Origin: an uncultured Clostridia bacterium | Lineage (GTDB): Bacteria > Bacillota > Clostridia > Christensenellales > Pumilibacteraceae | Length of the DNA: 64,000 nucleotides | Reading direction: 5' to 3' | Assembly (NCBI GenBank): GCA_944363615.1 | Contig: CALVUQ010000006.1 | Span: forward strand, 1 to 64,000 | Shown here: positions 44,275 to 53,749 of the stretch, in pieces | How the letters are laid out: the number at the start of each line of letters is the position of its first letter | Position numbering within the stretch: position 1 is the first letter of the stretch | Made by a program: the position numbers and the translations under genes | The notes under the pieces: model-generated | The model's database searches: none | Told to the model about the DNA's origin: nothing | Seen by the model: only the letters and a program-made list of their open reading frames with translations

Positions 44275-47012
44275 TTTTCCGGCTTATTGCCGGCACGCCC
44301 TATAACGCCTTTTTTTCTTAATACAATCAGCGTGACAAGCGCCGCAATAAGCAATACAAGCACTCCTCCGCCCACGCTTAAGCCGATAACCAAACCTTTA
44401 CTTACAGCGCTGACTTCTATGTTGTAAGATATAATTTGCTGATTTCCGGCTATATCCGTTGCGGAATATATAATTTCGTATGTACCTTTTTCTTCCGCGT
44501 CAAATCCGCCGTTATAAACATCCACTTCCTGCCCGTCTTTCATCACTTTAACGACTGAATTTATGTTAAGTCCCGATTTATCGGTGACAACAGCTTCGGC
44601 CAATTTGACGAAATCACCCACTCGCGCGGTCTCTGTCTTACCGTTAAGAGTTATTTCCGGCTTTTCGGTGTCGTTTACGGTAATGTAATACGAGCCGCTG
44701 ATACTTTCTCCCAAAGTCAGGTCGACAAACGAATATCTTATTTCATAAAGCCCGATAGAATCGGTAGTCATTCCTTCTTCACCGGCTTTCTGATAATTGA
44801 AATAAACTTTCGCGCTGATTTGAGAACTGTCGACTTTGTTTCCGTAAAAATCAACGATTTCGGGTTTAAGGTTATTTAATACCGATCCGACGGTAACTTC
44901 ACGTTCGGGGACGTTTACAACCTCGTACCAGGCGGGTTTAACTTCGATTTCAATGGAGCGCATCGTTTTATAATAGCCGTTATCGACTGAAGCGGAGATT
45001 ACATAAACCCCTTTTTCCTCGGGAGTAAACACATATTCCCCGCGTTTAAACGCTTCGGTAATATCCGTAACTGTGCCGTCGCCTGATTTTATAAGTTCCA
45101 CCACCATATCTTCTTCGGACGAGAAAAAGCCGTAACGGAAAATTATTTCTTTACCGACCAAAGCCTTAACCTTTACTATATCGTCGGTTATTTGAGCACC
45201 TTGTTTTAGTCTGACGTTTAACGGAAGGGCGTTCATTTCAAGTTCCGGAAATTGTTGCGAAAATACATAAATACGTCTTTCCGCCGCTGCCGTGTACGTA
45301 ACTAAGGGATTTTCAACAGACGCGTATTTAGCCGAGTAATGGATTTCATACACGCCTTCCCGGTCAAATTTTACCGAACTTAAGTCTTCCGCCGTACTTC
45401 CGTCCGGACATGATATTTTTATACTTCCGTCCGAAGCCGAAATTTCGCTTTTCTCAAAAATATCGTAAATTATCAAATCTTGCAGTGTCGGTACGGGAAC
45501 AGCCTCGCCGAGTGCATAAAACATGCTTTTTTCTATTCCGTCATTAAAATACACATAACTTCTTGAAACGGTAACCTCAATCTTACTTTCTACCTCTCTT
45601 AAAAGCAAATCTTTTGTGGAATAGGTCAATGTGTACTTTCCTTCCGAACCGGGTTTAAAAATCAAATCTTTACCTATGTTAAGATAATCTTGTCCCCCGT
45701 CGGGCAAACCGGGGCCGGATACGTTGACATTAAGATTCTGCTTGGGCTTCTGCGCGTCGTTTTCGACATAACCGCCAAGTTGGATATCCTCTCCTACGTA
45801 AACGGTTTTTTTGCCCAATTCATCATCGGCCAACACTATTTGCGCGTCGGGTAAATCGGCAAAAACTTCAACCGTCACTACATTTCCGGTAAGTTCGTCT
45901 TTCCCGTCTTCGGGATTGAAATCCGCTTCATACAAAAGACTGTAAACGCCTTCTTCGTCGGGAGTGAAAGACGCATCCGAAGAATAGCGGGTTGCGTCGA
46001 CATACGGAGCCGAAGTTAAATCTTCGCCCTTATAAATGCTGTAAAAACAGTCCTCGGGCGTAATTCCGTGATTAGCGGCGGACAAAACATAAGGCCTTGG
46101 AATGTTGTATTCATAACCGACTAAACCGCTGTAAAGCACTTCGGCGTTAATGACGTCGGAATAAAAACCTGTAAAAAGCATTTTTGTTTCTGCAGTGACG
46201 CCGTTTAACGAAAACGATACATTTACGTTTTTCATCTCCTCCGCCGTCCAAGGTGTCCACGCGACGTCCGTTGCCCCGTCGGTTACGTTGCGAAGAAGAT
46301 AACGGTAGGCGTCGATATCCTCGGTTTCGGGGTTATTGTCGATGTCAACAAAATCAAATCCGATCTTTCCGTTATTGACGTTATCCACCATTTTGTCGAG
46401 ATAAAACGTAAAGTTACCGTCATCCGTCCCAAGATATACGTTAACGGGTTCCATGGGTAAAGCGCTGCTGTTTTTTACGGTGCCGTCGGAAAGAGCGTAA
46501 TTTCGATTCACGGTTTCGCCGTTACGCTTAAAAGGAATGGCTCCTACGGCGGCGTCCGTTCCGTTTTCAACGGGTGTAACCTTTCCGTCATACCAATTGT
46601 GCGCGGCAAAAACCTGTCCGTCGGCTGCAACGCTTAAGCCGTATTCGCCGTTATAATTGCTTTCCTCCGTACCTCTTGACCAGCTTTTTATTCTTACCGT
46701 TTTTCCGCCGGATTCAAGCGTAACAGTAAAGTCAAGATAGGTATAGGCGCCGTTTCTGCCCACCCACGGCAGCAACGAAAACAAGGGCTTTTCGGGCGTG
46801 ATTCCCGTAAGGTCGATTGTCCCTATGTCCCAGTTTGCGTCCTCGTCGGCGGTAAGCAGCAATCCACTGTACTCAGACTCTTCGGGTATCGCTATATTGC
46901 CGTTCTGAACGGAAGAAAGCGCATATGCCTTGCCGTTTGCCTCAGGCGCCGATAAAACGACGCCGAAGACAAACGCGAAAATTATAAGAAAAACCAAGTA
47001 TTTTTTCTTCAT
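44268..47012 (-). CDS. Membrane-anchored surface protein with jelly-roll-like module and Ig-like repeats
   Basis: A 914-residue exported protein: signal peptide (~1-29), one N-terminal module (~45-290) clearly homologous to the first module of the 1586-residue neighbour (shared SGLLLT, DLTGITPEKP, LPW, NVYL, YRYLLRN, WTPWTAEE segments), then about six Ig-like/cadherin-type domains (~300-865) with the recurring G.Y.I.Y...D motif, a membrane helix (~873-895) and a basic tail. No enzyme motif and no LPXTG. Likely a glycan-binding cell-surface component. ATG with AGAGGTT, two bases after the previous stop. Confidence 0.82.
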   Translation of the reverse strand: MKKKYLVFLIIFAFVFGVVLSAPEANGKAYALSSVQNGNIAIPEESEYSGLLLTADEDANWDIGTIDLTGITPEKPLFSLLPWVGRNGAYTYLDFTVTLESGGKTVRIKSWSRGTEESNYNGEYGLSVAADGQVFAAHNWYDGKVTPVENGTDAAVGAIPFKRNGETVNRNYALSDGTVKNSSALPMEPVNVYLGTDDGNFTFYLDKMVDNVNNGKIGFDFVDIDNNPETEDIDAYRYLLRNVTDGATDVAWTPWTAEEMKNVNVSFSLNGVTAETKMLFTGFYSDVINAEVLYSGLVGYEYNIPRPYVLSAANHGITPEDCFYSIYKGEDLTSAPYVDATRYSSDASFTPDEEGVYSLLYEADFNPEDGKDELTGNVVTVEVFADLPDAQIVLADDELGKKTVYVGEDIQLGGYVENDAQKPKQNLNVNVSGPGLPDGGQDYLNIGKDLIFKPGSEGKYTLTYSTKDLLLREVESKIEVTVSRSYVYFNDGIEKSMFYALGEAVPVPTLQDLIIYDIFEKSEISASDGSIKISCPDGSTAEDLSSVKFDREGVYEIHYSAKYASVENPLVTYTAAAERRIYVFSQQFPELEMNALPLNVRLKQGAQITDDIVKVKALVGKEIIFRYGFFSSEEDMVVELIKSGDGTVTDITEAFKRGEYVFTPEEKGVYVISASVDNGYYKTMRSIEIEVKPAWYEVVNVPEREVTVGSVLNNLKPEIVDFYGNKVDSSQISAKVYFNYQKAGEEGMTTDSIGLYEIRYSFVDLTLGESISGSYYITVNDTEKPEITLNGKTETARVGDFVKLAEAVVTDKSGLNINSVVKVMKDGQEVDVYNGGFDAEEKGTYEIIYSATDIAGNQQIISYNIEVSAVSKGLVIGLSVGGGVLVLLIAALVTLIVLRKKGVIGRAGNKPENE

Positions 47013-47013
47013 T

Positions 47014-50000
47014 TTAACCTCTTCTCTTTATGACAAACACTGCGCACAACATTGCAAATACCGAAGCCAGGGCAGACGCAGCTTTTCCGCAGCCGCTCTT
47101 TTTATCGCCGTCATCGGGATTTTCCGTAGTATCTGGCGCAGGAGTTGCCTCTGTTTTTTCCTGCCACTTTGCCGTAAGCGTCAAATCATTTTCCGCCGCG
47201 CCGCCGAAAACGTATTTCTCGTCCCCGATGTACCAGCCGACAAAATCATAACCTTCCCTGACGGGATCGGCGGGAGCGATAACGGATTCCCCTATGACGA
47301 AGGTCTTGTCGTCCACCGCACTGCCTCCGTTACTGTCGAAAACTACGGTTATAGAATTCCTTGTATAAATTGCTATAATCGTCATGTCATCGGTGACAAG
47401 GGTATCGCCCGAAACGTTCCACCCAGCCGAATAGTTAGCCTTTGGGGGAATGGCGGGTAATCCGATATCGGAAACCGCGGTACCGTAATCGACATTTTCG
47501 ATTACCGTTTCTGTATTGTCTATAATTACGGTAACGTCATATTTGTTTATATCCCATTTTGCAAAAATAACAGTATCTTCGTTAATGGGCTGCTTAAAAT
47601 CGAATTCACTCGTAAAGCTTGCGTCGGCATACCATCCCGTAAAAGTATAACCGGTTTTTACGGGAGATGCGGGTTCGTCGCAAATTTCTCCCGGGACAAT
47701 TATTTGTACGGGAATGTCGCAGTTTTCAAAAGTTACTTTCTTGCCGTCGTCCCATTTGGCGTACAAGGTAGAATTTTCGAAACGGATGAAATCCTCTACG
47801 GTAACTTTACTGCTCTCCGTATAATCCGAATCGGTGTACCATCCCGAAATATACTTGTTTTCAGGCGAATTTTCGGGAGTTTTATTGTCGAATATGCTGT
47901 TCAGTTTTGTCGTCAGCGCAGCTGTCTGCGAATAGGTATAATCAAACGTTTCGTTCTGAACGCCGTCTACAACAAAATCGAAAGTAACGGTGTAAGTTTT
48001 TTCCTTAAAGCGTGCAACCAAAGTAATGTCTTGCGCGGGATAAACAAACGGACCGGAAACCACTTTTTCGCTTCCGCTGTACCAGCCGTCGAATTCGAAA
48101 TACGCATATTCCTCGTTTACGGACAAATCCAAAGTCGCGTCAGGCAGCGTCAGAACGTCGTCTTCCACAGTGAACGAAGTAGTGTATTCTCCCGAAAGAT
48201 CGGCATTCTCGACCTGATAGTTAATCGTATAACTTATGGGACTTACAACAATTTCCAAAGCTATCAAATCGCCTTCGGCTGTGCCGTTTACGTAAGAATA
48301 ATTTACAGTTCCGCCGTTTACCGCGTCGATTTGGTCAAGAACGGATACGCCGCCCACCTTAAGCGTTTTTATTTCGTAACCCTTTTTGGGAACAACCGAG
48401 ATACTGTGATTGCCGTCAAAGGCTGATTTTTCGGGAAGCTTGGTTATATCAATGCCGTCCACGGTGACTACGGCGTTTTCAACAGTCGATTGAGGCTTTA
48501 CGAATGCAGGTTTAACCGTAAGCGGAATTTCGTAAGAGCCGAGGCTGTTTTCGTAAGCAATCTTATAGGTGCCCGCCTTTATTTTTTCGGCGGGAATTAC
48601 AAGCCCTTCAACGTAATCGGTTTTTGCGACAATTTCCGTTCCGTCGGAATAACTTACAGAAATTTTTTCATTTTCGGGATTTATTTCACCCGAAAAAACG
48701 GTGGAAACTTTAATTCCGTCCAAAGAAACCTCGTCGCCCGCAAGAGGTTTTTGCGAATAACTTATTATGACGTTGTCGGGAATGACGTCGCCCTGAGCGG
48801 TAAAGTCCGCACCTCTTATTCCCATAATACAGAACCTTGTGTACAAAGCGCTTTTGCCGTCTGCTTTATTCCTGTAATTGGGCATATCCACACCTGCGGA
48901 AATCCTAACTTTGCCGCTTTCAAAGCCGTCGAAAGTATTTGTGCCGTTTGCTGAATCGGAAGCAAAATCACGCACGAAGTAAACGTCGGGTCCGTATGCC
49001 ACATAAAGTCTTTGCGTGAAATTGTCGAAAATGACTTCAATGGGATATGCGTCCGCGCCGCTGATTTTAGAGCCCGGTATCTCAAGACCCGTATTCCAAT
49101 CGGGCACGTCTATTCCTTCGTTAACTGAAAGTTTGACCATATTGCCGTCGGCATCGTTCCATGTCGCATAGCGTACCGCTTCATACGAAGAATTGTTTTC
49201 CCATGTGCCGACAGCCTTTACCCTTACGCTGCTGCCCGCTCCGCTTGTGACCATAAACAAAGATATGTAAGTATCTTCGTCTTCGGCATCGTAAATATTT
49301 ACTCTGAAAGTAATGGCCGCATTGCCGTTTTTGTATTCAGCGCCGGTTGCAGGGAAACCTATTTTAATAAGAGAATCGTAATCGCTTGAAGATCTGTAAG
49401 AAGCAGAAGTGATGTCCACGTCAAACGCTGTTTTTACTCCCAGTCCGGTTTTACCGCGCCCTTCCCACGCGTAAAGGTGTCCCGTGGCGTCTACCGAATC
49501 GGCGTTAGCGGTTTCGACCATAATTCCGCCGCCCTTATAGGAAACGTAATACGGAATAGGCTCGTAATACAAATCCTTCACTTCGCCTTCATTGACGAAA
49601 AGCTTGTCGAATTTTTGCACCAAAGCTTCTTTATCGCTGCCCAAAGCTGTCTTAACCGTATAGGACGCAATAACTTTGTCGCCATTCATAAACTTCACTG
49701 CATATTCGTCCAGTTTGTCTGCGGTAAAACTGTTGCCGACAATCTCGACCGGAGTTCCGTTTGAATCGGTAACCGACACCGTAAAATCGGTATAAGTCTT
49801 CCATCCCTCAAATAAGTCATAAACCTGAAGCGTATCGGGGATGTCAACCGATACCGACAAAGTCTGCGGATCGAGTATTTCGACGGTATCGCTTAAAGCC
49901 TTTATTTTATTGCTTGCAGTGCCGGCTGTACTCATGTTGCCTGATTCGTCGGTTTTAACTTTGTAGCCGTCTACCTGTTTTATCATTACCGACGCGCTTT

Positions 50001-51774
50001 CGTCGCTTAAATCTCCGTCGTCGTCGCTGTCGTGAAAGTCAACGGTCACCGACATGGTAACAGGAGTTTCGCCGAATCCCATAAAGGCAGGTAATATACC
50101 GCCGTAAGTGTCGTCAAGGTCAAGAATTTTCCATCTGTACAATGGCTTTTCCGCCGTACCGAAATTTATCTGCGTATTATGCTTGATTCTGCCGCTGTCG
50201 GTATAAAGCGCATTTTCTTCCGCCGAATAATAAATCCTGTAAACAGGGTCAAGATACTGATTGCCGTTTATCGCGTTTCCGTTTTCGTCAACATGATCGT
50301 ACGCCTGCACGAATCCGTCAAATCTTATGGGCGAAGAACCTGCGGACTGTGCCGAAGTCAGACTGTTGTCGGTCAAATACTGAGTGTAATATTGGCCGTC
50401 GGTATAAAGACTTGTTTTGACGCGGAACATTACTTCGCCGGCTGAGTCGTTAACGGGTCTGTATCCGAGTTTTACGCTTAAGACGTTTTCTCCGTCAGTA
50501 AAATCGATATAAACCGCATCTACATCGCGGGTAAATTTTGCGTCGGCAGCCGCACAAGCAGCATTAAAAGCCTCTTCGTCCAGCACGCCGTCCACCGTAT
50601 AATCGTTTTTGAAAACCAAATTATATTTTTCGCCGTACTGCTTGGGGAAAAGCGCCACTTCGGCAAGCGGCGTGAATACGTCGTTGTCGGCAAGATATAC
50701 CTGCTTTCCCACGGTAAGCGTTTTGTCGTCCGAAGTAAGCGTTTTGGTAATTCCGTCATAAGGTGACGTTTTTATTCCTTTAATAACGCGCATTGAGGAA
50801 ACATCGGTTACAGGCTCGCCGTTGACGGACGTTATAAGTAATTTACTTTCACTCTTGACGCCGCTCAACGCAACTGTTATTTTGACATTCTTTTCTTCTT
50901 CCTCGGTAAAAGGCGTCCAGATCGAAGTATCAATAGAAGAACCTGCAGATTCCGTAAGATTGCGCATTTTATATCGATATGTGGTTTCTCCGTTATATGT
51001 AAACGCCTGTTGTCCTGTTTTAGATAATCCCCATGCCGCCGCAATCATATCGGTATAAACGGTGTAATCGGAGTTGCTTTTGTCAAGATAAATATTGATG
51101 GGCATGGGCATCATCGTACTGTTGTAAGTCGAAGGAGTTTCCTCCACGGTATCCGAAAACGCAAATCTGCGGTTTACATACGACCCGTCAAGTCTGAAAG
51201 GCATAGTACTGCAAATTGTCGGCCCGGTGGCGCACACATACGCACCGTCGTAAGAGCTCCACCCAACAGCCCTCTGATTTTCGCCGTAAGCGCCAAGCCC
51301 CATTTCGAAATTATCGGGTCTGGAAAAACTGGTAACGCTGAAACTTTTGTCTCCTGAAGAAAAAGTAACGATAAAGTTGTTATAAGAAGAACCCGCTTGC
51401 TGGTCCCCTAACCGTTTCATCCAAGGCATAATTCCTATAATCGGTTTTTCGGCAGTAGCGCCGCTTAAATCGTATACGCCCAAATCAAAACGCGCAAAAG
51501 AATCGGTAGTAGTCAAAAGTGCGCCGCTGTAAGTAACGGGCTCCAACGAACTGCCGCTTTCATCCGTCACGGTAACATCTTCCCGGCTTATGCTTCCGTT
51601 AATTTCGCCGGCGGTATATTCCTGACCCCCCTGAATAAACTCAGAAGCGGGCACCACCGTTTCCGCTGCCGCGGTTCGGGGAAAAGGTATTGCCGACAAT
51701 GCCAACACCAAAGGCATAAGCAATGAAATCATAATGCAAAAGATATACCTTTTACCTTTACTTGTCTTGCTCAT
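47014..51774 (-). CDS. Giant surface protein: three jelly-roll-like modules, InlB B-repeats, C-terminal anchor
   Basis: A 1586-residue exported protein and the first gene of the operon. Order: signal peptide (~1-37), modules at ~80-320, ~390-603 and ~740-995, a small beta domain (~1000-1090, bacterial Ig/group-3 like), a linker, five InlB B-type repeats (~1180-1537, with GY.F.GWY and LYAKW motifs), and a C-terminal hydrophobic helix with KRRG. The modules alternate strands and end in a conserved W/F..F....V strand; they resemble concanavalin-type lectin folds, but the assignment is inference. ATG with AAAGGAGGG. Probably the primary substrate-binding surface protein. Confidence 0.83.
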   Translation of the reverse strand: MSKTSKGKRYIFCIMISLLMPLVLALSAIPFPRTAAAETVVPASEFIQGGQEYTAGEINGSISREDVTVTDESGSSLEPVTYSGALLTTTDSFARFDLGVYDLSGATAEKPIIGIMPWMKRLGDQQAGSSYNNFIVTFSSGDKSFSVTSFSRPDNFEMGLGAYGENQRAVGWSSYDGAYVCATGPTICSTMPFRLDGSYVNRRFAFSDTVEETPSTYNSTMMPMPINIYLDKSNSDYTVYTDMIAAAWGLSKTGQQAFTYNGETTYRYKMRNLTESAGSSIDTSIWTPFTEEEEKNVKITVALSGVKSESKLLITSVNGEPVTDVSSMRVIKGIKTSPYDGITKTLTSDDKTLTVGKQVYLADNDVFTPLAEVALFPKQYGEKYNLVFKNDYTVDGVLDEEAFNAACAAADAKFTRDVDAVYIDFTDGENVLSVKLGYRPVNDSAGEVMFRVKTSLYTDGQYYTQYLTDNSLTSAQSAGSSPIRFDGFVQAYDHVDENGNAINGNQYLDPVYRIYYSAEENALYTDSGRIKHNTQINFGTAEKPLYRWKILDLDDTYGGILPAFMGFGETPVTMSVTVDFHDSDDDGDLSDESASVMIKQVDGYKVKTDESGNMSTAGTASNKIKALSDTVEILDPQTLSVSVDIPDTLQVYDLFEGWKTYTDFTVSVTDSNGTPVEIVGNSFTADKLDEYAVKFMNGDKVIASYTVKTALGSDKEALVQKFDKLFVNEGEVKDLYYEPIPYYVSYKGGGIMVETANADSVDATGHLYAWEGRGKTGLGVKTAFDVDITSASYRSSSDYDSLIKIGFPATGAEYKNGNAAITFRVNIYDAEDEDTYISLFMVTSGAGSSVRVKAVGTWENNSSYEAVRYATWNDADGNMVKLSVNEGIDVPDWNTGLEIPGSKISGADAYPIEVIFDNFTQRLYVAYGPDVYFVRDFASDSANGTNTFDGFESGKVRISAGVDMPNYRNKADGKSALYTRFCIMGIRGADFTAQGDVIPDNVIISYSQKPLAGDEVSLDGIKVSTVFSGEINPENEKISVSYSDGTEIVAKTDYVEGLVIPAEKIKAGTYKIAYENSLGSYEIPLTVKPAFVKPQSTVENAVVTVDGIDITKLPEKSAFDGNHSISVVPKKGYEIKTLKVGGVSVLDQIDAVNGGTVNYSYVNGTAEGDLIALEIVVSPISYTINYQVENADLSGEYTTSFTVEDDVLTLPDATLDLSVNEEYAYFEFDGWYSGSEKVVSGPFVYPAQDITLVARFKEKTYTVTFDFVVDGVQNETFDYTYSQTAALTTKLNSIFDNKTPENSPENKYISGWYTDSDYTESSKVTVEDFIRFENSTLYAKWDDGKKVTFENCDIPVQIIVPGEICDEPASPVKTGYTFTGWYADASFTSEFDFKQPINEDTVIFAKWDINKYDVTVIIDNTETVIENVDYGTAVSDIGLPAIPPKANYSAGWNVSGDTLVTDDMTIIAIYTRNSITVVFDSNGGSAVDDKTFVIGESVIAPADPVREGYDFVGWYIGDEKYVFGGAAENDLTLTAKWQEKTEATPAPDTTENPDDGDKKSGCGKAASALASVFAMLCAVFVIKRRG

Positions 51775-51921
51775 AATTCCCTCCTTTCAATTTTAAATTT
51801 AAAAAACCATCAACTTAAAACGTAAATTATAATGCTGCAAACAACGCATCAAACAGCTGTAGTCCCGTTCCGAAAACCAAATCAAGTCTTGTGTTAAGCT
51901 CTTACTTATCGATTCCAGAAT

Positions 51922-51944
51922 AAGTATAAACTATTTATAAACTT
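51922..51944. promoter_or_regulatory. Imperfect palindrome over the glycan-operon -10
   Basis: AAGTATAAACTATTTATAAACTT is an imperfect dyad covering the -10 element and spacer of the leftward promoter, where a repressor would block transcription. Confidence 0.4.
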
Positions 51945-51952
51945 ACAATCAA
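51923..51952 (-). promoter_or_regulatory. Promoter of the large glycan operon
   Basis: Minus strand TTGATT, 18 bp, TATACT, about 150 bp from the first ATG. Confidence 0.6.
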
Positions 51953-51991
51953 TCCATTTTTTAAAAAACTTTTATATATTTTTTAAAATTA

Positions 51992-52057
51992 TATACTTTT
52001 TTAAGGTTTTTTATTGACAAAATATATCATTTTATATATAATTATAAAAAAAGTATA
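51992..52057. promoter_or_regulatory. Inverted repeat flanking the regulator promoter
   Basis: TATACTTTTTT (51992-52002) and AAAAAAGTATA (52047-52057) are perfect inverted copies on both sides of the rightward promoter; candidate autoregulatory operators. Confidence 0.4.
52014..52042 (+). promoter_or_regulatory. Consensus promoter of the GntR/LacI-type regulator
   Basis: TTGACA, 17 bp, TATAAT: a perfect sigma-A promoter. Confidence 0.85.
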
Positions 52058-52153
52058 AAGCCGATTTTATTTTCCGAAATTAACGTCAACGATCTTAACG
52101 CTTAAAAATCGATAATAGGAATTTAATAAACAAATTTTATATTAAGGTTTAAT

Positions 52154-53242
52154 ATGAAACTTAATTATCTTTTCGAACAAGTGAAAAAAGACATTGCTAC
52201 GGGTGTTTTCGGAAAAAGCGGATCGCGCTTTTCGGACGTAAAATCTCTTGCCGAACAATACGACATTTCTTACGTTACGGCAATAAAGCTTATTGCGGAG
52301 TTGAAAAACTCCAGAGTTCTGCTGCCCATAGGGAATAAAAATTTTGTAATTAACGGCCCCTACGGCACAAATTCCGAACTTTATAAAATAATAAATAAAA
52401 CCCACGAAAAAAAATTGGGCATACTTGTCCCCTCTTTTACCAATCCTTTCATCGCCGAAATGACGGAAGAGCTTAACGACACTATTTTACGCTGCGGATT
52501 TTTGCCCGAAATTGCACTTGCGCACGACGAAGACGAAATCGCGATTCTGGAGCATTTTGCCAAGTCCGGTTGCGCAGGCGTTTTCAGTTTTCTTAAAAAT
52601 CAGACCCCGGGCGTTTTAGATTATTACTCGCGTTTCCCTCTTCCTATAGTAATTGTAGGAAAAAATCCCGTTGACATAAATGTTTCTTCGGTGACGGCGG
52701 ACAATTATACTGCCGGCATGGTTGCAGCCAAACATTTTTTGGAATACGGATTCAAAAATTTCGCTTACGCAACGACATACAACAATATTTCGGTTAACGA
52801 CGACAGGCTTAACGGCTTCAGAGACGGATTGAAAAAAGCAGGCATTACTCTCCCTAACGAGAATATTTTCGCATTAGATCAAAACACCTCCAAAAATAAA
52901 AATATGATTGTTTCCTTTTTGTCAAAAAGAAAACAACGCACCGGTTTTTTCTGTTATCACGACATTGTGGCGGCTCAACTTATAATTATTGTTCAGAACG
53001 CAGGATACAGTATTCCCGGCCATGTGGGCATAATAGGTTACGACAATCTTTCCATTGTAACAGGCGAAACAAAGCTGACTACGTTTGCATATTCTTTTAA
53101 TAAAATCGCCGAAAACGCAGTTTCTCTCATGAAGGAGAAATTGCTTAAGCCCAACTCGCCCAAAAACACAATCAATATTCAGACGGTGCTTATAGTAAGA
53201 AATTCCACCAACCGGGACCTTAACAAAAACTACCAATTATAG
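52154..53242 (+). CDS. GntR/LacI hybrid transcriptional regulator (AraR-like)
   Basis: A 362-residue regulator: an N-terminal GntR winged helix (residues ~3-68, with FSDVKSLAEQYDISYVTAIKLI) joined to a LacI/periplasmic-binding-type effector domain (~85-350; KLGILVPSFTNPF, GVFSFL, VTADNYTAGMVAAKHF, GIIGYDN). This architecture is that of AraR-like sugar repressors. Divergent from the large glycan operon with a shared control region, so it most likely represses that operon until its sugar is bound. ATG with AAGG six bases upstream. Confidence 0.9.
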   Translation: MKLNYLFEQVKKDIATGVFGKSGSRFSDVKSLAEQYDISYVTAIKLIAELKNSRVLLPIGNKNFVINGPYGTNSELYKIINKTHEKKLGILVPSFTNPFIAEMTEELNDTILRCGFLPEIALAHDEDEIAILEHFAKSGCAGVFSFLKNQTPGVLDYYSRFPLPIVIVGKNPVDINVSSVTADNYTAGMVAAKHFLEYGFKNFAYATTYNNISVNDDRLNGFRDGLKKAGITLPNENIFALDQNTSKNKNMIVSFLSKRKQRTGFFCYHDIVAAQLIIIVQNAGYSIPGHVGIIGYDNLSIVTGETKLTTFAYSFNKIAENAVSLMKEKLLKPNSPKNTINIQTVLIVRNSTNRDLNKNYQL

Positions 53243-53749
53243 AACAAACCCAAATTGTAACGATTTTTTCATATATTTTTAATTTATCGCAAAGCTTCAT
53301 TTCTTGAGTTTTTTCAAAAGCATATCTGCCCTGTATCTCCCCCCCTATTTTTAAATTTACCTATAATCAACAGAAGTTTCAAATCTTTACTTAAAAACTC
53401 CTGCATGAAAAAAGTATCGATAATTTTAAATGAAAAAACAATTTTCTTTTCGGTTATTTCAAGGCGGCAGTTACGCTAAACAACGGAAAGCAGCCGTCAA
53501 AATACAGAAAACAAAACAACGCTGCTGATTAGGTGCGCGTTGTTTTGTTTTCTGCAAAAGTTTTTAACTATTCGATTGTTTTAATAAATATCCGACAACT
53601 AAAAAAACTGTTTTGCTGAAATAAAAATTATAAAAAACTGTGACAGCCGATTTTTCATAAATCTTAAAAACCTTTTAAGCTTTAAAAATACTTTATAATA
53701 CTACTTGACCGAAGGACTTGCTGCTTTCATCAAATTTATAAATAAAGCG
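53243..53749. other. Intergenic region
   Basis: AT-rich gap between convergent genes. Apart from the long hairpin at 53505-53554 nothing recognisable is seen; no open frame has a ribosome site. Confidence 0.5.
53505..53554. terminator. 18-bp perfect hairpin, probable terminator
   Basis: CAGAAAACAAAACAACGC pairs perfectly with GCGTTGTTTTGTTTTCTG around a 14-base loop. The U-rich 3' arm resembles a terminator for the plus-strand regulator, though a clean trailing U-run is missing and it lies 260 bp from the stop. Confidence 0.5.

Larger units (their letters stand above)
51775..52153. other. Divergent control region of the glycan operon and its regulator
   Basis: Very AT-rich. Holds two back-to-back promoters and several inverted repeats that are candidate operators for the GntR/LacI-type regulator, plus a ~140-base leader of the minus-strand operon. 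Confidence 0.6.
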
